Shown one piece after another: positions 28,294-38,656 of a DNA stretch of 64,000 nucleotides. The stretch covers positions 2,358,501-2,422,500 of the forward strand of contig CP119314.1 in the NCBI GenBank assembly GCA_029202385.1. Reading direction: 5' to 3'. This DNA is from Candidatus Sphingomonas phytovorans. Lineage in GTDB: Bacteria; Pseudomonadota; Alphaproteobacteria; Sphingomonadales; Sphingomonadaceae. Made by a program: the position numbers and the translations under genes. Below the pieces are notes generated by a model, which worked only from the letters and a program-made list of their open reading frames with translations, was not told the DNA's origin and searched no databases. Every line of letters starts with the position of its first letter. Position 1 is the stretch's first letter.

Positions 28294-28565
28294 TCGCTCG
28301 TGCATGGGCGACCGTCAGGAGAATGCGAATGGTCCCCGCGCTTTCCCAACTCAGCTCGCGGCGGCAATCGGATCACGTCACCGAACCAGGCGAGGCGCGT
28401 GGAAAGAGATGATCCGTTCGCCCGCCATTCTGACAAGCCGATCACTCGGCCGAGGAGGGAGCACGCCCAAACCGGTTCCGACACTCCATTTATCGCAACA
28501 TCCTGTAACCTTGGTTGGTCCGGTGACGAATTGACTCACATGATCCCGCAACGCATCAAGAGATA

Positions 28566-28946
28566 GTGTTGAAGCTGCTGCGCCATTTGCTGTGCCTCGG
28601 GCTGCTTTTCGGCCTTGCCGGGAACGGCGTGGCCGTGGCGGCGCCGTGCATCCTGATGGCGCAAGGGCAGCCGACGGCAGCGATGCCGGACATGCCTGAT
28701 TGCCAGATGACGCAGCCCTGCGCGGACTGCGGGGCGAAAGGCGATGCCAGTCACAAGTCCGGCGCGGGCAAGGCGCCTGGCTGCATGGCAATGACGGCTT
28801 GCGCTGCGATGCTGGCGATGAAGGAGCCGGCTTCGACGGCTGCGGTCGGGCACCAGGCAACCGCGCTTGCCTTCTGGCCGGCGGCGTCGACGCTGGCCGG
28901 GCGCAACGTCGCGCCTGAACCGGAACCACCCACACTCCTTGGCTGA
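28566..28946 (+). CDS. Small secreted Cys/Met-rich protein preceding the efflux operon
   Basis: 126 residues, GTG start. A signal peptide (LLCLGLLFGLAGNGVAVAA) is followed by a Met/Cys-rich segment (ILMAQGQPTAAMPDMPDCQMTQPCADCGAKG, CMAMTACAAMLAM). The number of Met and Cys suggests binding of Cu(I)/Ag(I) in the periplasm; no family is assigned. It lies ahead of, and in the same direction as, the RND efflux genes. Confidence 0.6.
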   Translation: MLKLLRHLLCLGLLFGLAGNGVAVAAPCILMAQGQPTAAMPDMPDCQMTQPCADCGAKGDASHKSGAGKAPGCMAMTACAAMLAMKEPASTAAVGHQATALAFWPAASTLAGRNVAPEPEPPTLLG

Positions 28947-29047
28947 ACCTTCGCGCTCGCGCGGCTGATCGGCTGTGCCCGTCTTCGGACGGCCGCCGCG
29001 ATCGGTTCCCGCGTGCATCGACGGCGATTTACCCAAGGATAATCTCA

Positions 29048-29296
29048 ATGACCAAGACGATCATGGCTGCCGTGCTGGCAGCGACGATGCTGGCCGCACC
29101 GGCCGCCCATGCCCAGTCCGCCATTCTCTCAGGCAAGGGCATCCCGACGATCTCGGCGCGGGAGCGTCAGGCGCAGCAGGCCTGGTGGGCGGCACGCACC
29201 CAGCGGCACGCCAAGCGGCACACGGTGGCGTGCATGGCGATGCCCGGATGCAGCGACGGGCGGATGATGCCCGCCGCTCCCTCCAACAAGGGCTGA
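29048..29296 (+). CDS. Small secreted protein before the efflux operon
   Basis: 82 residues: a clear signal peptide (AAVLAATMLAAPAAHAQ) and a short basic mature part (ARERQAQQAWWAARTQRHAKRHTVACMAMPGCSDGRMM) with two Cys and several His/Met. I do not recognise the family. It has an AAGGA-type ribosome site and precedes the TolC-like gene by 76 bases; probably co-transcribed with it. Confidence 0.6.
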   Translation: MTKTIMAAVLAATMLAAPAAHAQSAILSGKGIPTISARERQAQQAWWAARTQRHAKRHTVACMAMPGCSDGRMMPAAPSNKG

Positions 29297-29372
29297 CGGT
29301 CTTCCGCCCGCAGCCCGCGTCTCGGCGCTGGCTGCGGGCGGTCGATCCGAATCCGTCCGCGAGGAGGCCAGC

Positions 29373-30614
29373 ATGAGACTCTCCCTGTATTCGGCCCTGC
29401 TCGGGAGCGCGGTGATCGCGCTGCCGTCAATGGCGTTGGCCGCCCCCCTGACCTATGCCGATGCGCTGGCGCGTTCGGCCGCCGAGGCACCCAGCCTCAA
29501 GGCGCGCGCCGCATCGACCGACGCCGCGCGATCGTCGGCGATCGCGGCGGACCGGCTGCCCGATCCGACGCTCGATCTCGGCGTCTCGGGTTTTCCGGTG
29601 ACCGGCCCCAACGCCGGCAGCTTTACGCGCGATGATTTCACCACCGCGACGATCGGGTTCAGCCAGCAATTTCCCAATCTCGCCAAGCGCCACGCGCGCG
29701 CCGAACGGGCGCGCGCCGAGATCGGGATCGCCGAGGGCGGCGAGCTGGTCGAGGGACGCATCGTGCGGCTCGAGACCGCGCTCGCCTGGGTCGACCTCTA
29801 TTATGGTGAGCGGCGGCTCAAACAACTCGATCTGCTGACCGCAAGCCTTGAAGATCTCCAGAAGACGGTTACGGCGCGGCTCGCCTCGGGAAGCGCGCGG
29901 CCGAGCCAGGCGCTCGAACCCGAACAGCTTCGCGCCGCGGTCGCTGATCGCCGCGCCGAGATGATCGCGGTGATCGCCCAGGCACGCGCCCGGCTGGCGC
30001 GCTACACCGGCGACCCGAACCCCGAGATTGCGGGCGATCCACCGATGCTCGACCTCGACCCGATCCGGCTCCGCGCCGGGATCGACGCGCTCCCGGCGTT
30101 GCGCACGCAGGATGCGCGGATTGCCGCCGCCGATGCCGATGTACGGCTCGCCCATGCCGACAAACGGCCGGACTGGCGGGTCGGCGCATCCTATGGCCGG
30201 CGCGATCCACGGTTCGGTGACATGGCGTCGATTGGCGTGTCGATCGATCTGCCGCTGTTTGCCGGCAAGCGCCAGAATCCGAAGATCGATGCGAGCGCGA
30301 GCATGGCGCGCAGGAGCCGGCTCGACCGCGAGGCGCTGCGGCGCGAGCTGGTAGCGGCACTCGACGCCGATCTCGCCGACCATGTCATGCATCACGAACG
30401 GTGGCGCAACGCCAGCGACACGTTGGTACCGCTGGCGAAGCGCCGCGCCGAGCTCGACCGCGACAGCTATGCGGCAGGCAAGCTGGATCTCGGCACCGCG
30501 TTGCTGTCGACCTTGGCGCTCGCCGAAGCCGAGGTCGAAAAACTCAACCGCGAGGCCGACGTCGCGCGCGACGCCGTGCGTATCACCATCACTTATGGGG
30601 AGGAGCGGCCATGA
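29373..30614 (+). CDS. TolC family outer-membrane efflux channel (CusC/CzcC type)
   Basis: 413 residues. Signal peptide ends ALAAPL; then two long coiled-coil repeats typical of TolC (LARSAAEAPSLKARAASTDAARSSAIAADRLPDPTLDLGV; AETRALAW-like VETALAWVDLYYGERRLKQLDLL; ALRTQDARIAAADADVRLAHADKRPDWRVGASYGRRDP). It provides the outer-membrane duct of the tripartite pump with the next two genes. Its stop overlaps the adaptor start by four bases. Confidence 0.9.
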   Translation: MRLSLYSALLGSAVIALPSMALAAPLTYADALARSAAEAPSLKARAASTDAARSSAIAADRLPDPTLDLGVSGFPVTGPNAGSFTRDDFTTATIGFSQQFPNLAKRHARAERARAEIGIAEGGELVEGRIVRLETALAWVDLYYGERRLKQLDLLTASLEDLQKTVTARLASGSARPSQALEPEQLRAAVADRRAEMIAVIAQARARLARYTGDPNPEIAGDPPMLDLDPIRLRAGIDALPALRTQDARIAAADADVRLAHADKRPDWRVGASYGRRDPRFGDMASIGVSIDLPLFAGKRQNPKIDASASMARRSRLDREALRRELVAALDADLADHVMHHERWRNASDTLVPLAKRRAELDRDSYAAGKLDLGTALLSTLALAEAEVEKLNREADVARDAVRITITYGEERP

Positions 30615-31849
30615 CGCTCGACAGGAATCAGGCATTCCGCCGGGGTGGATCACTGCTCGCGATGGCCCTCGTCGCCGGCGGTGCCGGTTATTGGCTGGGG
30701 CATCGAAACGACGGACCCGCACCAACCGCTGCCACCAGCGCGACCGATGGCAAACAGCCGCTCTATTATTACGACCCGATGTTCCCGAACCAGAAGTTCG
30801 ACAAGCCGGGCAAATCGCCCTTCATGGATATGCAGCTTGTCCCCAAATATGCGGACGGCGGCGGCGCGGGCGGCGCGGCGGGCGTGACGGTCGATCCGGC
30901 GACACGACAGAGCCTCGGAATCCGCGTGGTCACGGCGAAGACGGGCTCGCTGGCCGCGACGCTCGACGTTACCGGTGCGATCGACTTCAACCAGCGTGAC
31001 GTCGCGATCATCCAGGCGCGCTCCGGCGGATTCGTCAGCCGGGTCTATGCCCGTGCACCTGGCGATATTGTCCGCGCGGGCGCGCCGATCGCCGATCTGC
31101 AACTGCCGGACTGGGGCGGCGCGCAGACCGAATATCTGAGCGTCAGGAGGCTCGGCAAGCCTGATCTCATCGCGGCGGCACGTCAGCGGCTCCGGCTGCT
31201 GGGCATGTCCGACGGACTGATCACCAGCGTCGAGCGAACCGGTCGGCCCAACGGGATCGTCACCATCAGCACACCGATCGCGGGTGTGATCCAGACGCTC
31301 GGCGCGCGCGCCGGGATGACACTCGCCATGGGCCAGACGCTGGCGCAGGTGAATGGTCTCGGCACGATCTGGCTGAACGCCGCTGTGCCCGAAGCGCGCG
31401 CTGGCGACGTCCGCATCGGCCAGGATGCCTTCGCGACGCTGACCAGCTTCCCCGGCGAAACCTTTGGCGGCCGCGTGATCGCGATCCTGCCGACCGCACA
31501 GGCCGACAGCCGCACGCTGACCGTCCGCATCGAGCTGTCGAACCGCGGCGGGCGTTTACGACCCGGCATGTTCGCGACCGTGGCTGTCGGCGGCGACGCC
31601 AAACCGGCGCTGCTGGTACCAAGCGAAGCCGTGATCAGGACCGGCGCACGCGCGCTGGTGATGCTGGCGACCGGCGATGGCCGCTATCATCCGGCCGAAG
31701 TCCGGATCGGCCGCGACGCGGGCGGACAGACTGAGATCATCGCCGGGCTTGCCGAGGGCGAGAAGGTGGTCGCCTCGGGCCAGTTCCTGCTCGATTCCGA
31801 GGCGAGTTTGACCGGCATCGCGGTGCGGCCGATCGGAGGCAGGCCATGA
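30611..31849 (+). CDS. cusB: RND efflux periplasmic adaptor (CusB type) with metal-binding N-terminus
   Basis: 412 residues. After a membrane/signal helix comes a heavy-metal-binding segment [20 protein letters not shown] followed by MDM; Met57, Met72 and Met74 align with the Cu(I)/Ag(I) Met ligands of CusB. Then barrel-sandwich and beta-barrel domains of an HlyD-like adaptor ([39 protein letters not shown]). It links CusA-like pump to TolC-like channel and hands over metal. The ATG at 30611 overlaps the previous stop. Confidence 0.9.
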   Translation: MTLDRNQAFRRGGSLLAMALVAGGAGYWLGHRNDGPAPTAATSATDGKQPLYYYDPMFPNQKFDKPGKSPFMDMQLVPKYADGGGAGGAAGVTVDPATRQSLGIRVVTAKTGSLAATLDVTGAIDFNQRDVAIIQARSGGFVSRVYARAPGDIVRAGAPIADLQLPDWGGAQTEYLSVRRLGKPDLIAAARQRLRLLGMSDGLITSVERTGRPNGIVTISTPIAGVIQTLGARAGMTLAMGQTLAQVNGLGTIWLNAAVPEARAGDVRIGQDAFATLTSFPGETFGGRVIAILPTAQADSRTLTVRIELSNRGGRLRPGMFATVAVGGDAKPALLVPSEAVIRTGARALVMLATGDGRYHPAEVRIGRDAGGQTEIIAGLAEGEKVVASGQFLLDSEASLTGIAVRPIGGRP

Positions 31850-34800
31850 TCGAACGGATCATCCGCGCCTCGGTCAAGGCGCGCGGCTTCGTTGTGCTGG
31901 CCGCGCTGGTGCTGGTCGTGATCGGCATCTTTGCGGTCCGGACCACCCCTGTTGATGCGTTGCCCGATCTTTCGGACGTGCAGGTCATTATCCGCACGTC
32001 CTATCCGGGCCAGGCGCCGCAGATCGTCGAGAATCAGGTCACATATCCGCTCGCGACGACAATGCTCTCGGTGCCTGGCGCGCGCGTGGTCCGCGGTTAT
32101 TCGTTCGTTGGCGACAGCTTCGTCTATGTGCTGTTCGACGACGGGACCGACCTCTATTGGGCACGCAGCCGCGTGCTCGAATATCTGAGCCAGGTACAGG
32201 GCCGCCTGCCGCCGGGCGCGACCGCGGCGCTCGGCCCCGACGCAACCGGGGTGGGCTGGATCTACGAATATGCGCTGGTCGACAGGACCGGTCGCCTCGA
32301 TCTCCAACAATTGCGAAGCTTGCAGGACTGGTTCCTGCGCTACGAACTCAAGGCGGTCCCCGGCGTCGCCGAGGTCGCCAGCATCGGCGGCATGGTCAAA
32401 CAATATCAGGTGCTGGTCGATCCGCAGAAACTGATTTCCTATGGCGTCACTCAGGCGGAGCTAACCGCGGCACTCAAACGCGCCAACTCGGAAACCGGCG
32501 GCTCGGTCGTCGAAATGGCCGAGGCCGAATATGTCGTGCGCGCGACCGGCTATCTCGCCTCGCTGGACGATTTCCGGAGCGTGCCGATCCGCACGACCAC
32601 AGGCGGGGTGCCGGTGACGCTCGGCGATGTCGCGACGGTGCAAGTCGGCCCCGAAATGCGGCGCGGTATCGCCGAGCTGAACGGCGAAGGCGAAGTCGCC
32701 GGCGGTGTCATCGTCATGCGCCAGGGCAAGAATGCGCGCGAGGTAATCGACGGGGTCAAGGCCAAGCTCGTCGAGTTGCGCGCGAGCCTGCCGCCCGGCG
32801 TCGAATTGGTCACCACCTATGATCGCTCGGGGCTGATCGATCGTGCCGTCGACAACCTCACCGGCAAGCTGCTCGAGGAGTTCCTTGTCGTCGCCCTGGT
32901 CTGTGCGCTGTTCCTGTGGCACGTCCGCTCGGCGCTGGTCGCGATCCTGACCCTACCGCTCGGCATTCTCGCCGCGTTCGTCGTAATGCGCGTCCAGGGT
33001 GTCAACGCGAACATCATGTCGCTGAGCGGAATCGCGATCGCGATCGGCGCGATGGTCGATGCCGCCGTCGTGATGATCGAGAATGCCCATAAGCATCTCG
33101 AACGCTGGTCGCATGATCATCCGGGTGAAGAAATACGGGGTGACGAACGCTGGCGGGTGATCACCGGGGCCGCTGCCGAGGTCGGGCCGGCACTGTTCCT
33201 GAGCCTCCTCATCATCACCTTCTCGTTCATTCCGATCTTTTCGCTGCAGGGGCAGGAGGGCCGGCTGTTCGCCCCACTCGCATTTACCAAGACCTATGCG
33301 ATGGCAGCGGCCGCGATCCTGTCGGTGACCCTGGTGCCGGTGCTGATGGGATGGCTGATCCGAGGGCGGATTCCAGGTGAGGAAACCAACCCGATCAATC
33401 GCTGGCTGGGGCGGGCCTATCGTCCGGCGCTTGACTGGATACTCCGCCGGCCGAAAGCGACACTGTTGATTGCGGGCTTGGTGTTCGCGTCGAGCGTCAT
33501 CCCGATCAGCCAGACTGGCGGCGAGTTCATGCCGGCGATGAACGAAGGCGATCTGCTCTACATGCCCTCGGCGCTACCCGGCATTTCAACCGCCAAGGCG
33601 GCGCAATTGCTCCAGCAGACCGACCGGCTGATCAAGACCGTGCCCGAAGTGGATAGCGTGTTCGGCAAGGCGGGCCGCGCCGAGACCGCGACCGATCCGG
33701 CGCCGCTGGAGATGTTCGAGACGACGATCCGGTTCAAGCCGAAGGAACAGTGGCGGCCGGGCATGACCCAGGCAAAACTGATCGACGAGCTCGATGCACG
33801 CGTGAAGGTGCCCGGCCTCGCCAATTTCTGGATCCCGCCGATCCGCAACCGGATCGACATGCTGGCTACGGGCATCAAGAGCCCGATCGGGATCAAGGTG
33901 TCGGGCGGCGATCTCGACCAGATCGATCGGGTCGCACAAAGAATACAGGCGGTCGCCAGGACTGTGCCGGGTGTGAGTTCCGCGCTGGCTGAACGACCGA
34001 GCGGCGGCCGCTATATCGACGTGCGGATCAATCGCGCTGCCGCAGCACGCTACGGCATGAACGTCGCCGACGTGCAGGATGTGGTGTCGGGCGCAATCGG
34101 CGGTGCCACGATCGGCGAGGCCGTCGAGGGGTTGGCACGCTATCCGATCAGCGTCCGCTACCCGCGTGAGGTGCGCGACAGCCCCGAAAAACTCGTCAAC
34201 CTCCCGATCCTGACGCCATCAAGGCAGCAGATCACCCTGGGCACGCTCGCGGACGTTCGGGTTGCCAGCGGTCCACCGATGCTGCGCAGCGAGAATGGCC
34301 GGCCGGCGACCTGGATCTATGTCGACGCACGCGGGCGAGCACTGACCGATATTGTTGGCGACCTGCAGCGCAGCATCACGGCGAAGGTGCCGCTGCCGCC
34401 CGGCATCAGCGTCACCTATACCGGCCAGTTCGAGTTCCTTGAGCGCGCGATGGAGCGGTTGAAGATCGTGGTGCCAGCCACGCTCGCGATCATCTTCCTG
34501 TTGCTCTACCTGACCTTCCGTCGGCTCGACGAGGCCGCACTGATCATGGCAACGCTGCCCTTCGCGCTTACCGGCGGCGTCTGGCTGCTCTGGCTGATGG
34601 GTTACAACCAGTCGGTCGCAACCGGCGTCGGGTTCATCGCGCTGGCAGGCGTTGCCGCCGAGTTCGGCGTGGTGATGCTGATCTATCTGAAGCACGCGCT
34701 CGCCGAGGGCGGTGATGCGCCCGATACCGTGCAGGTCGAGAGCGCGGTGCGCGAGGGTGCGCTGCTACGTGTCCGTCCCAAGGCAATGACGGTGGCGGTG

Positions 34801-34992
34801 ATCCTTGTCGGCCTGCTGCCGATCCTGCTCGGCTCTGGCACGGGTTCCGAAGTGATGAGTCGAATCGCCGCCCCGATGGTCGGCGGCATGCTGACCGCGC
34901 CACTGCTCTCGATGTTCGTCATCCCTGCCGCTTACCTGCTCATGCGGCGGCGGCCCGCACCCGTTCCCAGCCCGGAAGGAAAAGTCCCATGA
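31846..34992 (+). CDS. cusA: Heavy-metal RND efflux pump (CusA type)
   Basis: 1048 residues, HME-RND family with twelve membrane helices in two halves. The Met triad of Cu/Ag pumps is present: [33 protein letters not shown] and [11 protein letters not shown]. Transmembrane acidic proton-relay residues occur in [17 protein letters not shown]. This Met set argues for Cu(I)/Ag(I), not Zn/Co/Cd. ATGA overlap with the adaptor stop and with the CusF-like start. Confidence 0.93.
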   Translation: MIERIIRASVKARGFVVLAALVLVVIGIFAVRTTPVDALPDLSDVQVIIRTSYPGQAPQIVENQVTYPLATTMLSVPGARVVRGYSFVGDSFVYVLFDDGTDLYWARSRVLEYLSQVQGRLPPGATAALGPDATGVGWIYEYALVDRTGRLDLQQLRSLQDWFLRYELKAVPGVAEVASIGGMVKQYQVLVDPQKLISYGVTQAELTAALKRANSETGGSVVEMAEAEYVVRATGYLASLDDFRSVPIRTTTGGVPVTLGDVATVQVGPEMRRGIAELNGEGEVAGGVIVMRQGKNAREVIDGVKAKLVELRASLPPGVELVTTYDRSGLIDRAVDNLTGKLLEEFLVVALVCALFLWHVRSALVAILTLPLGILAAFVVMRVQGVNANIMSLSGIAIAIGAMVDAAVVMIENAHKHLERWSHDHPGEEIRGDERWRVITGAAAEVGPALFLSLLIITFSFIPIFSLQGQEGRLFAPLAFTKTYAMAAAAILSVTLVPVLMGWLIRGRIPGEETNPINRWLGRAYRPALDWILRRPKATLLIAGLVFASSVIPISQTGGEFMPAMNEGDLLYMPSALPGISTAKAAQLLQQTDRLIKTVPEVDSVFGKAGRAETATDPAPLEMFETTIRFKPKEQWRPGMTQAKLIDELDARVKVPGLANFWIPPIRNRIDMLATGIKSPIGIKVSGGDLDQIDRVAQRIQAVARTVPGVSSALAERPSGGRYIDVRINRAAAARYGMNVADVQDVVSGAIGGATIGEAVEGLARYPISVRYPREVRDSPEKLVNLPILTPSRQQITLGTLADVRVASGPPMLRSENGRPATWIYVDARGRALTDIVGDLQRSITAKVPLPPGISVTYTGQFEFLERAMERLKIVVPATLAIIFLLLYLTFRRLDEAALIMATLPFALTGGVWLLWLMGYNQSVATGVGFIALAGVAAEFGVVMLIYLKHALAEGGDAPDTVQVESAVREGALLRVRPKAMTVAVILVGLLPILLGSGTGSEVMSRIAAPMVGGMLTAPLLSMFVIPAAYLLMRRRPAPVPSPEGKVP

Positions 34993-35357
34993 AACCCGTC
35001 TATTTGATTGCCGTGATTGCCACCGCCATGCTGCTGCCTGCTTGTGGCCCGACAACCGAGACAACGACCACCGGACAATCGACGGCGACCAATGACACCG
35101 CCGCGATGCGCGATATGGCGATGCCCGCCGACGCGAAGATGGCCAGGAGCACCGGTACGGTCACAGCGATCGACACGGCAGCAGGCAAGATCACGCTTGC
35201 CCATGCGGCAATCCCGGAGGTGAACTGGCCGCCGATGACGATGACGTTCGGCACCAAGCTCGAAATCCTCAACGGCGTTGCGGTTGGCGACAAGATCGCG
35301 TTCGACGTCACGATCAAGGACAATGTCGGCGAAGTGACGGCCGTTCATAAACAATAG
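34989..35357 (+). CDS. cusF: CusF-like periplasmic copper-binding lipoprotein
   Basis: 122 residues. A lipobox (LLPACG) gives Cys19 as lipid anchor. The mature OB-fold has His72, Trp80, Met83 and Met85 in [17 protein letters not shown], exactly the His-Trp-Met-Met set that CusF uses to hold Cu(I)/Ag(I). It delivers metal to the CusB/CusA pump. The start overlaps the cusA stop (ATGA), so it closes the operon. Confidence 0.93.
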   Translation: MKPVYLIAVIATAMLLPACGPTTETTTTGQSTATNDTAAMRDMAMPADAKMARSTGTVTAIDTAAGKITLAHAAIPEVNWPPMTMTFGTKLEILNGVAVGDKIAFDVTIKDNVGEVTAVHKQ

Positions 35358-35432
35358 CGCAGGATCATATCGTCAGGGTGCAAGCGCGATAGAGGCGTGC
35401 GCCCTGCCCGGCGCATTATTCCACGACGCTCG

Positions 35433-36020
35433 TCAGGTAGGGATGGACTCAATCCGCCCCTTCGACAATTGCCAGATCACGTCCTGCGGGACCGGCAAAC
35501 CAAGAGCATCGTCCCTGGTCATGCCGAGGTACGTGCCTCGAATGAGGCGCCCTATCAGTCCATGGGATACGGCAAGGGTCACACCCTGCAAATCATTCAG
35601 CCATTGAGTGACGCGGGCGTTGGCGGCATCGTAGCTTTCTCCGTCCGGCGATCGAAAGAACCAGTCGAACGGCGTGGTGTCGTCCAATAAGCCCGGCCAT
35701 TGAGCGTCGATGTCAACATGCGTCAGGCCATCCCACGATCCTATTGAAACCTCCGCGATGCGATCATCGCACTGCACTTCCGGAGAAATGCCGAAGCTCT
35801 TTATGATTGCGGCGGTTTCACGCGCCCGTCCCAGCGGGCTGGCGAACAGGGTCTCAAATTCAGTGCCCATCGCCGAGAGCCGCCTGCCGCACGCCCCTGC
35901 CTGCGCTACACCCTTGTCGGTCAGCCGAGAGTCGAGCTTGCCCTGGAAGCGGCCAGCAGCGTTCCATTCAGTTTCGCCGTGACGGACAAGATAGATTTCG
36001 GTTTGCCGTGAAACTGCCAA
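35433..36020 (-). CDS. Histidine phosphatase (phosphoglycerate mutase-like) family protein
   Basis: 195 residues. IYLVRHGETEWNAAGRFQGKLDSRLTDKG carries the catalytic RHGE motif; LFASPLGRARETAAIIKSFG and LAVSHGLIGRLIRGTYLG supply the other conserved Arg and His. It could be a phosphosugar or cofactor phosphatase; substrate cannot be told. It stands alone, converging with the cus operon, and seems unrelated to it. Confidence 0.88.
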   Translation of the reverse strand: MAVSRQTEIYLVRHGETEWNAAGRFQGKLDSRLTDKGVAQAGACGRRLSAMGTEFETLFASPLGRARETAAIIKSFGISPEVQCDDRIAEVSIGSWDGLTHVDIDAQWPGLLDDTTPFDWFFRSPDGESYDAANARVTQWLNDLQGVTLAVSHGLIGRLIRGTYLGMTRDDALGLPVPQDVIWQLSKGRIESIPT

Positions 36021-36155
36021 GTAACATCTCCGATGTCGGTTCTAACATTCTACGACAGACAACGGACGACCGTTGCGGGGCCACCCTACAAGCTGGTTCA
36101 ATGACCACAAATGGGGCGGACGCGGTCACCCCCACCGACCGATCCGCGATCTGAC

Positions 36156-36203
36156 AAAAAAATCCCGCGCGCCCGAGCACCTGCAAGGCGCGAGGGCGCG
36201 CGG
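36156..36203 (-). terminator. Second of two tandem terminators after the ParB-like gene
   Basis: On the minus strand, arms CCGCGCGCCC and GGGCGCGCGG pair across about 19 bases and are followed by a seven-T run (GGGATTTTTTTGTC). It lies about 70 bases past the ParB-like stop and behind another terminator. Confidence 0.75.
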
Positions 36204-36225
36204 CCGGATGTCAGCCCCCTCCCCC

Positions 36226-36264
36226 TAAAAAGGCCCGGGCGGGCGGCAGGAACCGCCCGCCCGG
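36226..36264 (-). terminator. Rho-independent terminator of the ParB-like operon
   Basis: A perfect 12-base stem (CCGGGCGGGCGG with its complement, six-base loop) at 36235-36264 is followed on the minus strand by GCCTTTTTAG. It starts 7 bases after the stop codon of the ParB-like gene. Confidence 0.85.
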
Positions 36265-36270
36265 CGAGAA

Positions 36271-38088
36271 TCACGCCGCAAGCGGCAGCGGCTCGACCGC
36301 CGCCGGGGCCGGCGTGTCGGGCGGCTCGGGCTGGTTGTCGTTACGTGCGTCCTCGGCCTCCGCGTGCGCCGCGACCGACGCGACCCCGCCACGCGGCGTG
36401 TAGTGAGCGGGCGGAAAGGCCAGCCAGCGCGGCACCCAATTCTCGACCCTGGCGCGGCCCTCGCTGCCGTCGAGATGCGCGCGGATGATGCGCGTCATCG
36501 TCTTGCCCTTCTCATTGGCATTGGCCCCGGCGATGGTGGCGCCCGCCACCTCGGCCATCATCGCGCGCAGCACCTCCTTGTCGCGGACCAGCTCAAAAAA
36601 CACGTCGTCCGCCTGCCACACCGGCGCCATGTCGACCTTGAGTTCGGTGCCGAGCGCGTCGACCAGCGGGCTGCGCGCGTCGAGGGTCTCGCCGACGACA
36701 ATGGCGAGGGCATCCATCACCGCGATGTCCGGCAACTCCAGAAGCCGCAGGAATACCCCGGTCGCGCCGTACATCCCGACATCGCCGTGCGTGACGGTCG
36801 GGGTGTCGGGATCGAAGCCAAGCAGGGCCAGCACGGCACGGCGCTGCTCGTCGAACCGGGTTTCGGCGGGGACATTCTCGATGCTTTCGCGCACCGCGTC
36901 GTTGCGCGACGCTTGCGGTTCGACCCTGACCGTCCAGAGTGGCGACCCGGCGACAGCCTGAGCGACCATGACGCGCAGCGCGATCCCATTATGCCCGATC
37001 AGCGCCGCGCGGACGGCAGCGTGACGGTGGAGCGCGATATAGTCCTGCATCGCGGCGGTCACCTCGGGCCTGACGGCCTTGGCGGTCGCGGTCTCCTTCT
37101 CGCCGCCTTCGGCGAGGCGCCGCGCTTCCTTGCGCGAGACATAGCCTTCATGGATGACGACCTCGCCCGAACCGCGCACGTCGAAATAGACCCGCCCGCC
37201 CTTGCGCTTGGCCGCTTTCTCATAGTCCCATGCCGCGAATTGCCCGGTCACCGGCACGATCACCGCATCGGCCCAGCCCGCCGCGCGCACCGCCTCGGCG
37301 CGCTCCTCGACCGCCGCGTTCTGCGCTGCCCAGAAGGCGTCGCCATCGGCGAAATAGGCATCGTCGCCGAACAGGTCGGTGACGGTCGCAAGGCCGCTCG
37401 CCGCCACGTCGAACAAGGCGTGCCTGACGGCGATCGACTGACCGCCGAACAGCCATGCCTTCAGCTGGCGTCCGACCGGGCAATAGGCTTTCGGGTCACC
37501 GGCCAGCGCCAGCCAGGATTTCTGCTGGCTTTTGCTGGCGAGGGTCAGGTGCCGGACAGTCGTCGTGTCGATCTCCTCCCGGCGATAAAGATCGCGGATG
37601 CGCGGCAGGAGGTTGCCGAGCGCCAGCACGCGCTTCACGGCGAGGTCGGGCAGGCCGAAGGTCGCGGCGATCTCGTCGGTGCTGCGGCCCTCTTTCACCA
37701 GCCGGGTGAAGCTTTCCCACTGAGTCACCTCATCGGGATCGAGCCGGGCGATATTCTCGATCAGCGACGCCTCGATGGCGTCGGCGTCGTCGCCCGCGTC
37801 GAGGATCGCGCAGGGCATCGGCTCGACGTCGCTCCCCGCCGCGCGGCGTTCGTCTGCGACGATCAGCGCGGCATGATAGCGTCGCGCGCCAGCGACGATT
37901 TCGAACGTGTCGGGACGCTCCCCCTCGACCGGGTCCGCGACGGGATGGGCGCAGACCAGCACCGGCACGACGACGCCGCGCTTGCGCACGGTCGGCAGGA
38001 TGTCGGTCACGTCGGGTGCCTTTCTGGCATAGCGCATATTGGCCTTGCTGACCGACAGCTTGCCAAGATCGATGAAGTCGAGTTTCAT
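36271..38088 (-). CDS. ParB/RepB/Spo0J-like nuclease-domain protein of a mobile element
   Basis: 605 residues. The N-terminus has the ParB fold (DLGKLSVSKANMRYARKAPDVTDILPTVRKRGVVVPVLV and FEIVAGARRYHAALIVADE), followed by an HTH region (WESFTRLVKEGRSTDEIAATFGLPDLAVKRVLALGNLLPRI). The remaining 400 residues are long and poorly conserved. Large ParB-like proteins of this kind accompany ArdC and DUF2958 on alphaproteobacterial plasmids and ICEs; the role is probably element maintenance or regulation, not necessarily partition, since no parA is next to it. Confidence 0.88.
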   Translation of the reverse strand: MKLDFIDLGKLSVSKANMRYARKAPDVTDILPTVRKRGVVVPVLVCAHPVADPVEGERPDTFEIVAGARRYHAALIVADERRAAGSDVEPMPCAILDAGDDADAIEASLIENIARLDPDEVTQWESFTRLVKEGRSTDEIAATFGLPDLAVKRVLALGNLLPRIRDLYRREEIDTTTVRHLTLASKSQQKSWLALAGDPKAYCPVGRQLKAWLFGGQSIAVRHALFDVAASGLATVTDLFGDDAYFADGDAFWAAQNAAVEERAEAVRAAGWADAVIVPVTGQFAAWDYEKAAKRKGGRVYFDVRGSGEVVIHEGYVSRKEARRLAEGGEKETATAKAVRPEVTAAMQDYIALHRHAAVRAALIGHNGIALRVMVAQAVAGSPLWTVRVEPQASRNDAVRESIENVPAETRFDEQRRAVLALLGFDPDTPTVTHGDVGMYGATGVFLRLLELPDIAVMDALAIVVGETLDARSPLVDALGTELKVDMAPVWQADDVFFELVRDKEVLRAMMAEVAGATIAGANANEKGKTMTRIIRAHLDGSEGRARVENWVPRWLAFPPAHYTPRGGVASVAAHAEAEDARNDNQPEPPDTPAPAAVEPLPLAA

Positions 38089-38174
38089 GATATTGCTCCT
38101 TCGCGAGTGCCGGTCCCGTCGAACAGGGGTTGCGAGACGGGATCGGCTTGAAGCGGGCGAGACGCGCCCGCGCG

Positions 38175-38654
38175 TCAGCCGTCCTCGGGGTCCGGGGGCG
38201 GAAGCGGGTCGGGAAGCGACGCGGGCGCGTCGTCCAGCATCGGGGGTGCCGAGGCCTGTGCGCGGTGGTGCGCCTCGACCGGGCCGAGCAACTGCGCCGC
38301 CGACAGGATCGAGCCCGCGTGGCGCGCGGTGTCGGCCCAGACGGAGAGCGGCACGGCACTGGCAAAACCGCGATCACGCTCGATCCCGAGGCCGAACGGC
38401 AGGCGTACCGCCGCGATCTCGGACAGGCTGAAAGAGCCGAGTTCGGGACAGCCGAACCCCAGATCGGCGAGGCCGAACAAGGTGTCGCCATCGGCATCGA
38501 GTTCGGTCGCGAGCCATGTCGCCGCGCTCAGGGGCGAGAAGAATTTGACGACCGGCACGGGGTCCGGTTCGCGGCGGTCGGTGCGTTGCGCCTCAAGCTG
38601 CGCGTCCGCATTGGCGCGGAGCGCGGCGCGCAGTTCCGGGGTGAGCAGTTCCAT
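38175..38654 (-). CDS. DUF2958 domain protein
   Basis: 159 residues. ELLTPELRAALRANADAQLEAQRTDRREPDPVPVVKFFSPLSAATWLATELDADGDTLFGLADLGFGCPELGSFSLSEI matches DUF2958, a small family found on conjugative elements beside ArdC. The C-terminal 40 residues are Pro/Asp-rich. It starts 3 bases after the ArdC stop codon region, so the ArdC, DUF2958 and ParB-like genes form an operon. Function unknown. Confidence 0.88.
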   Translation of the reverse strand: MELLTPELRAALRANADAQLEAQRTDRREPDPVPVVKFFSPLSAATWLATELDADGDTLFGLADLGFGCPELGSFSLSEIAAVRLPFGLGIERDRGFASAVPLSVWADTARHAGSILSAAQLLGPVEAHHRAQASAPPMLDDAPASLPDPLPPPDPEDG

Positions 38655-38656
38655 GG

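Noticed and set aside
29427..30725. 432-codon minus-strand frame opposite the TolC-like gene
   Set aside because: Arg/His-rich shadow; the plus-strand gene is coupled by overlaps to the efflux operon.
36364..38151. 595-codon plus-strand frame opposite the ParB-like gene
   Set aside because: The minus-strand frame has ParB and HTH motifs and strong terminators; the plus-strand frame has none.
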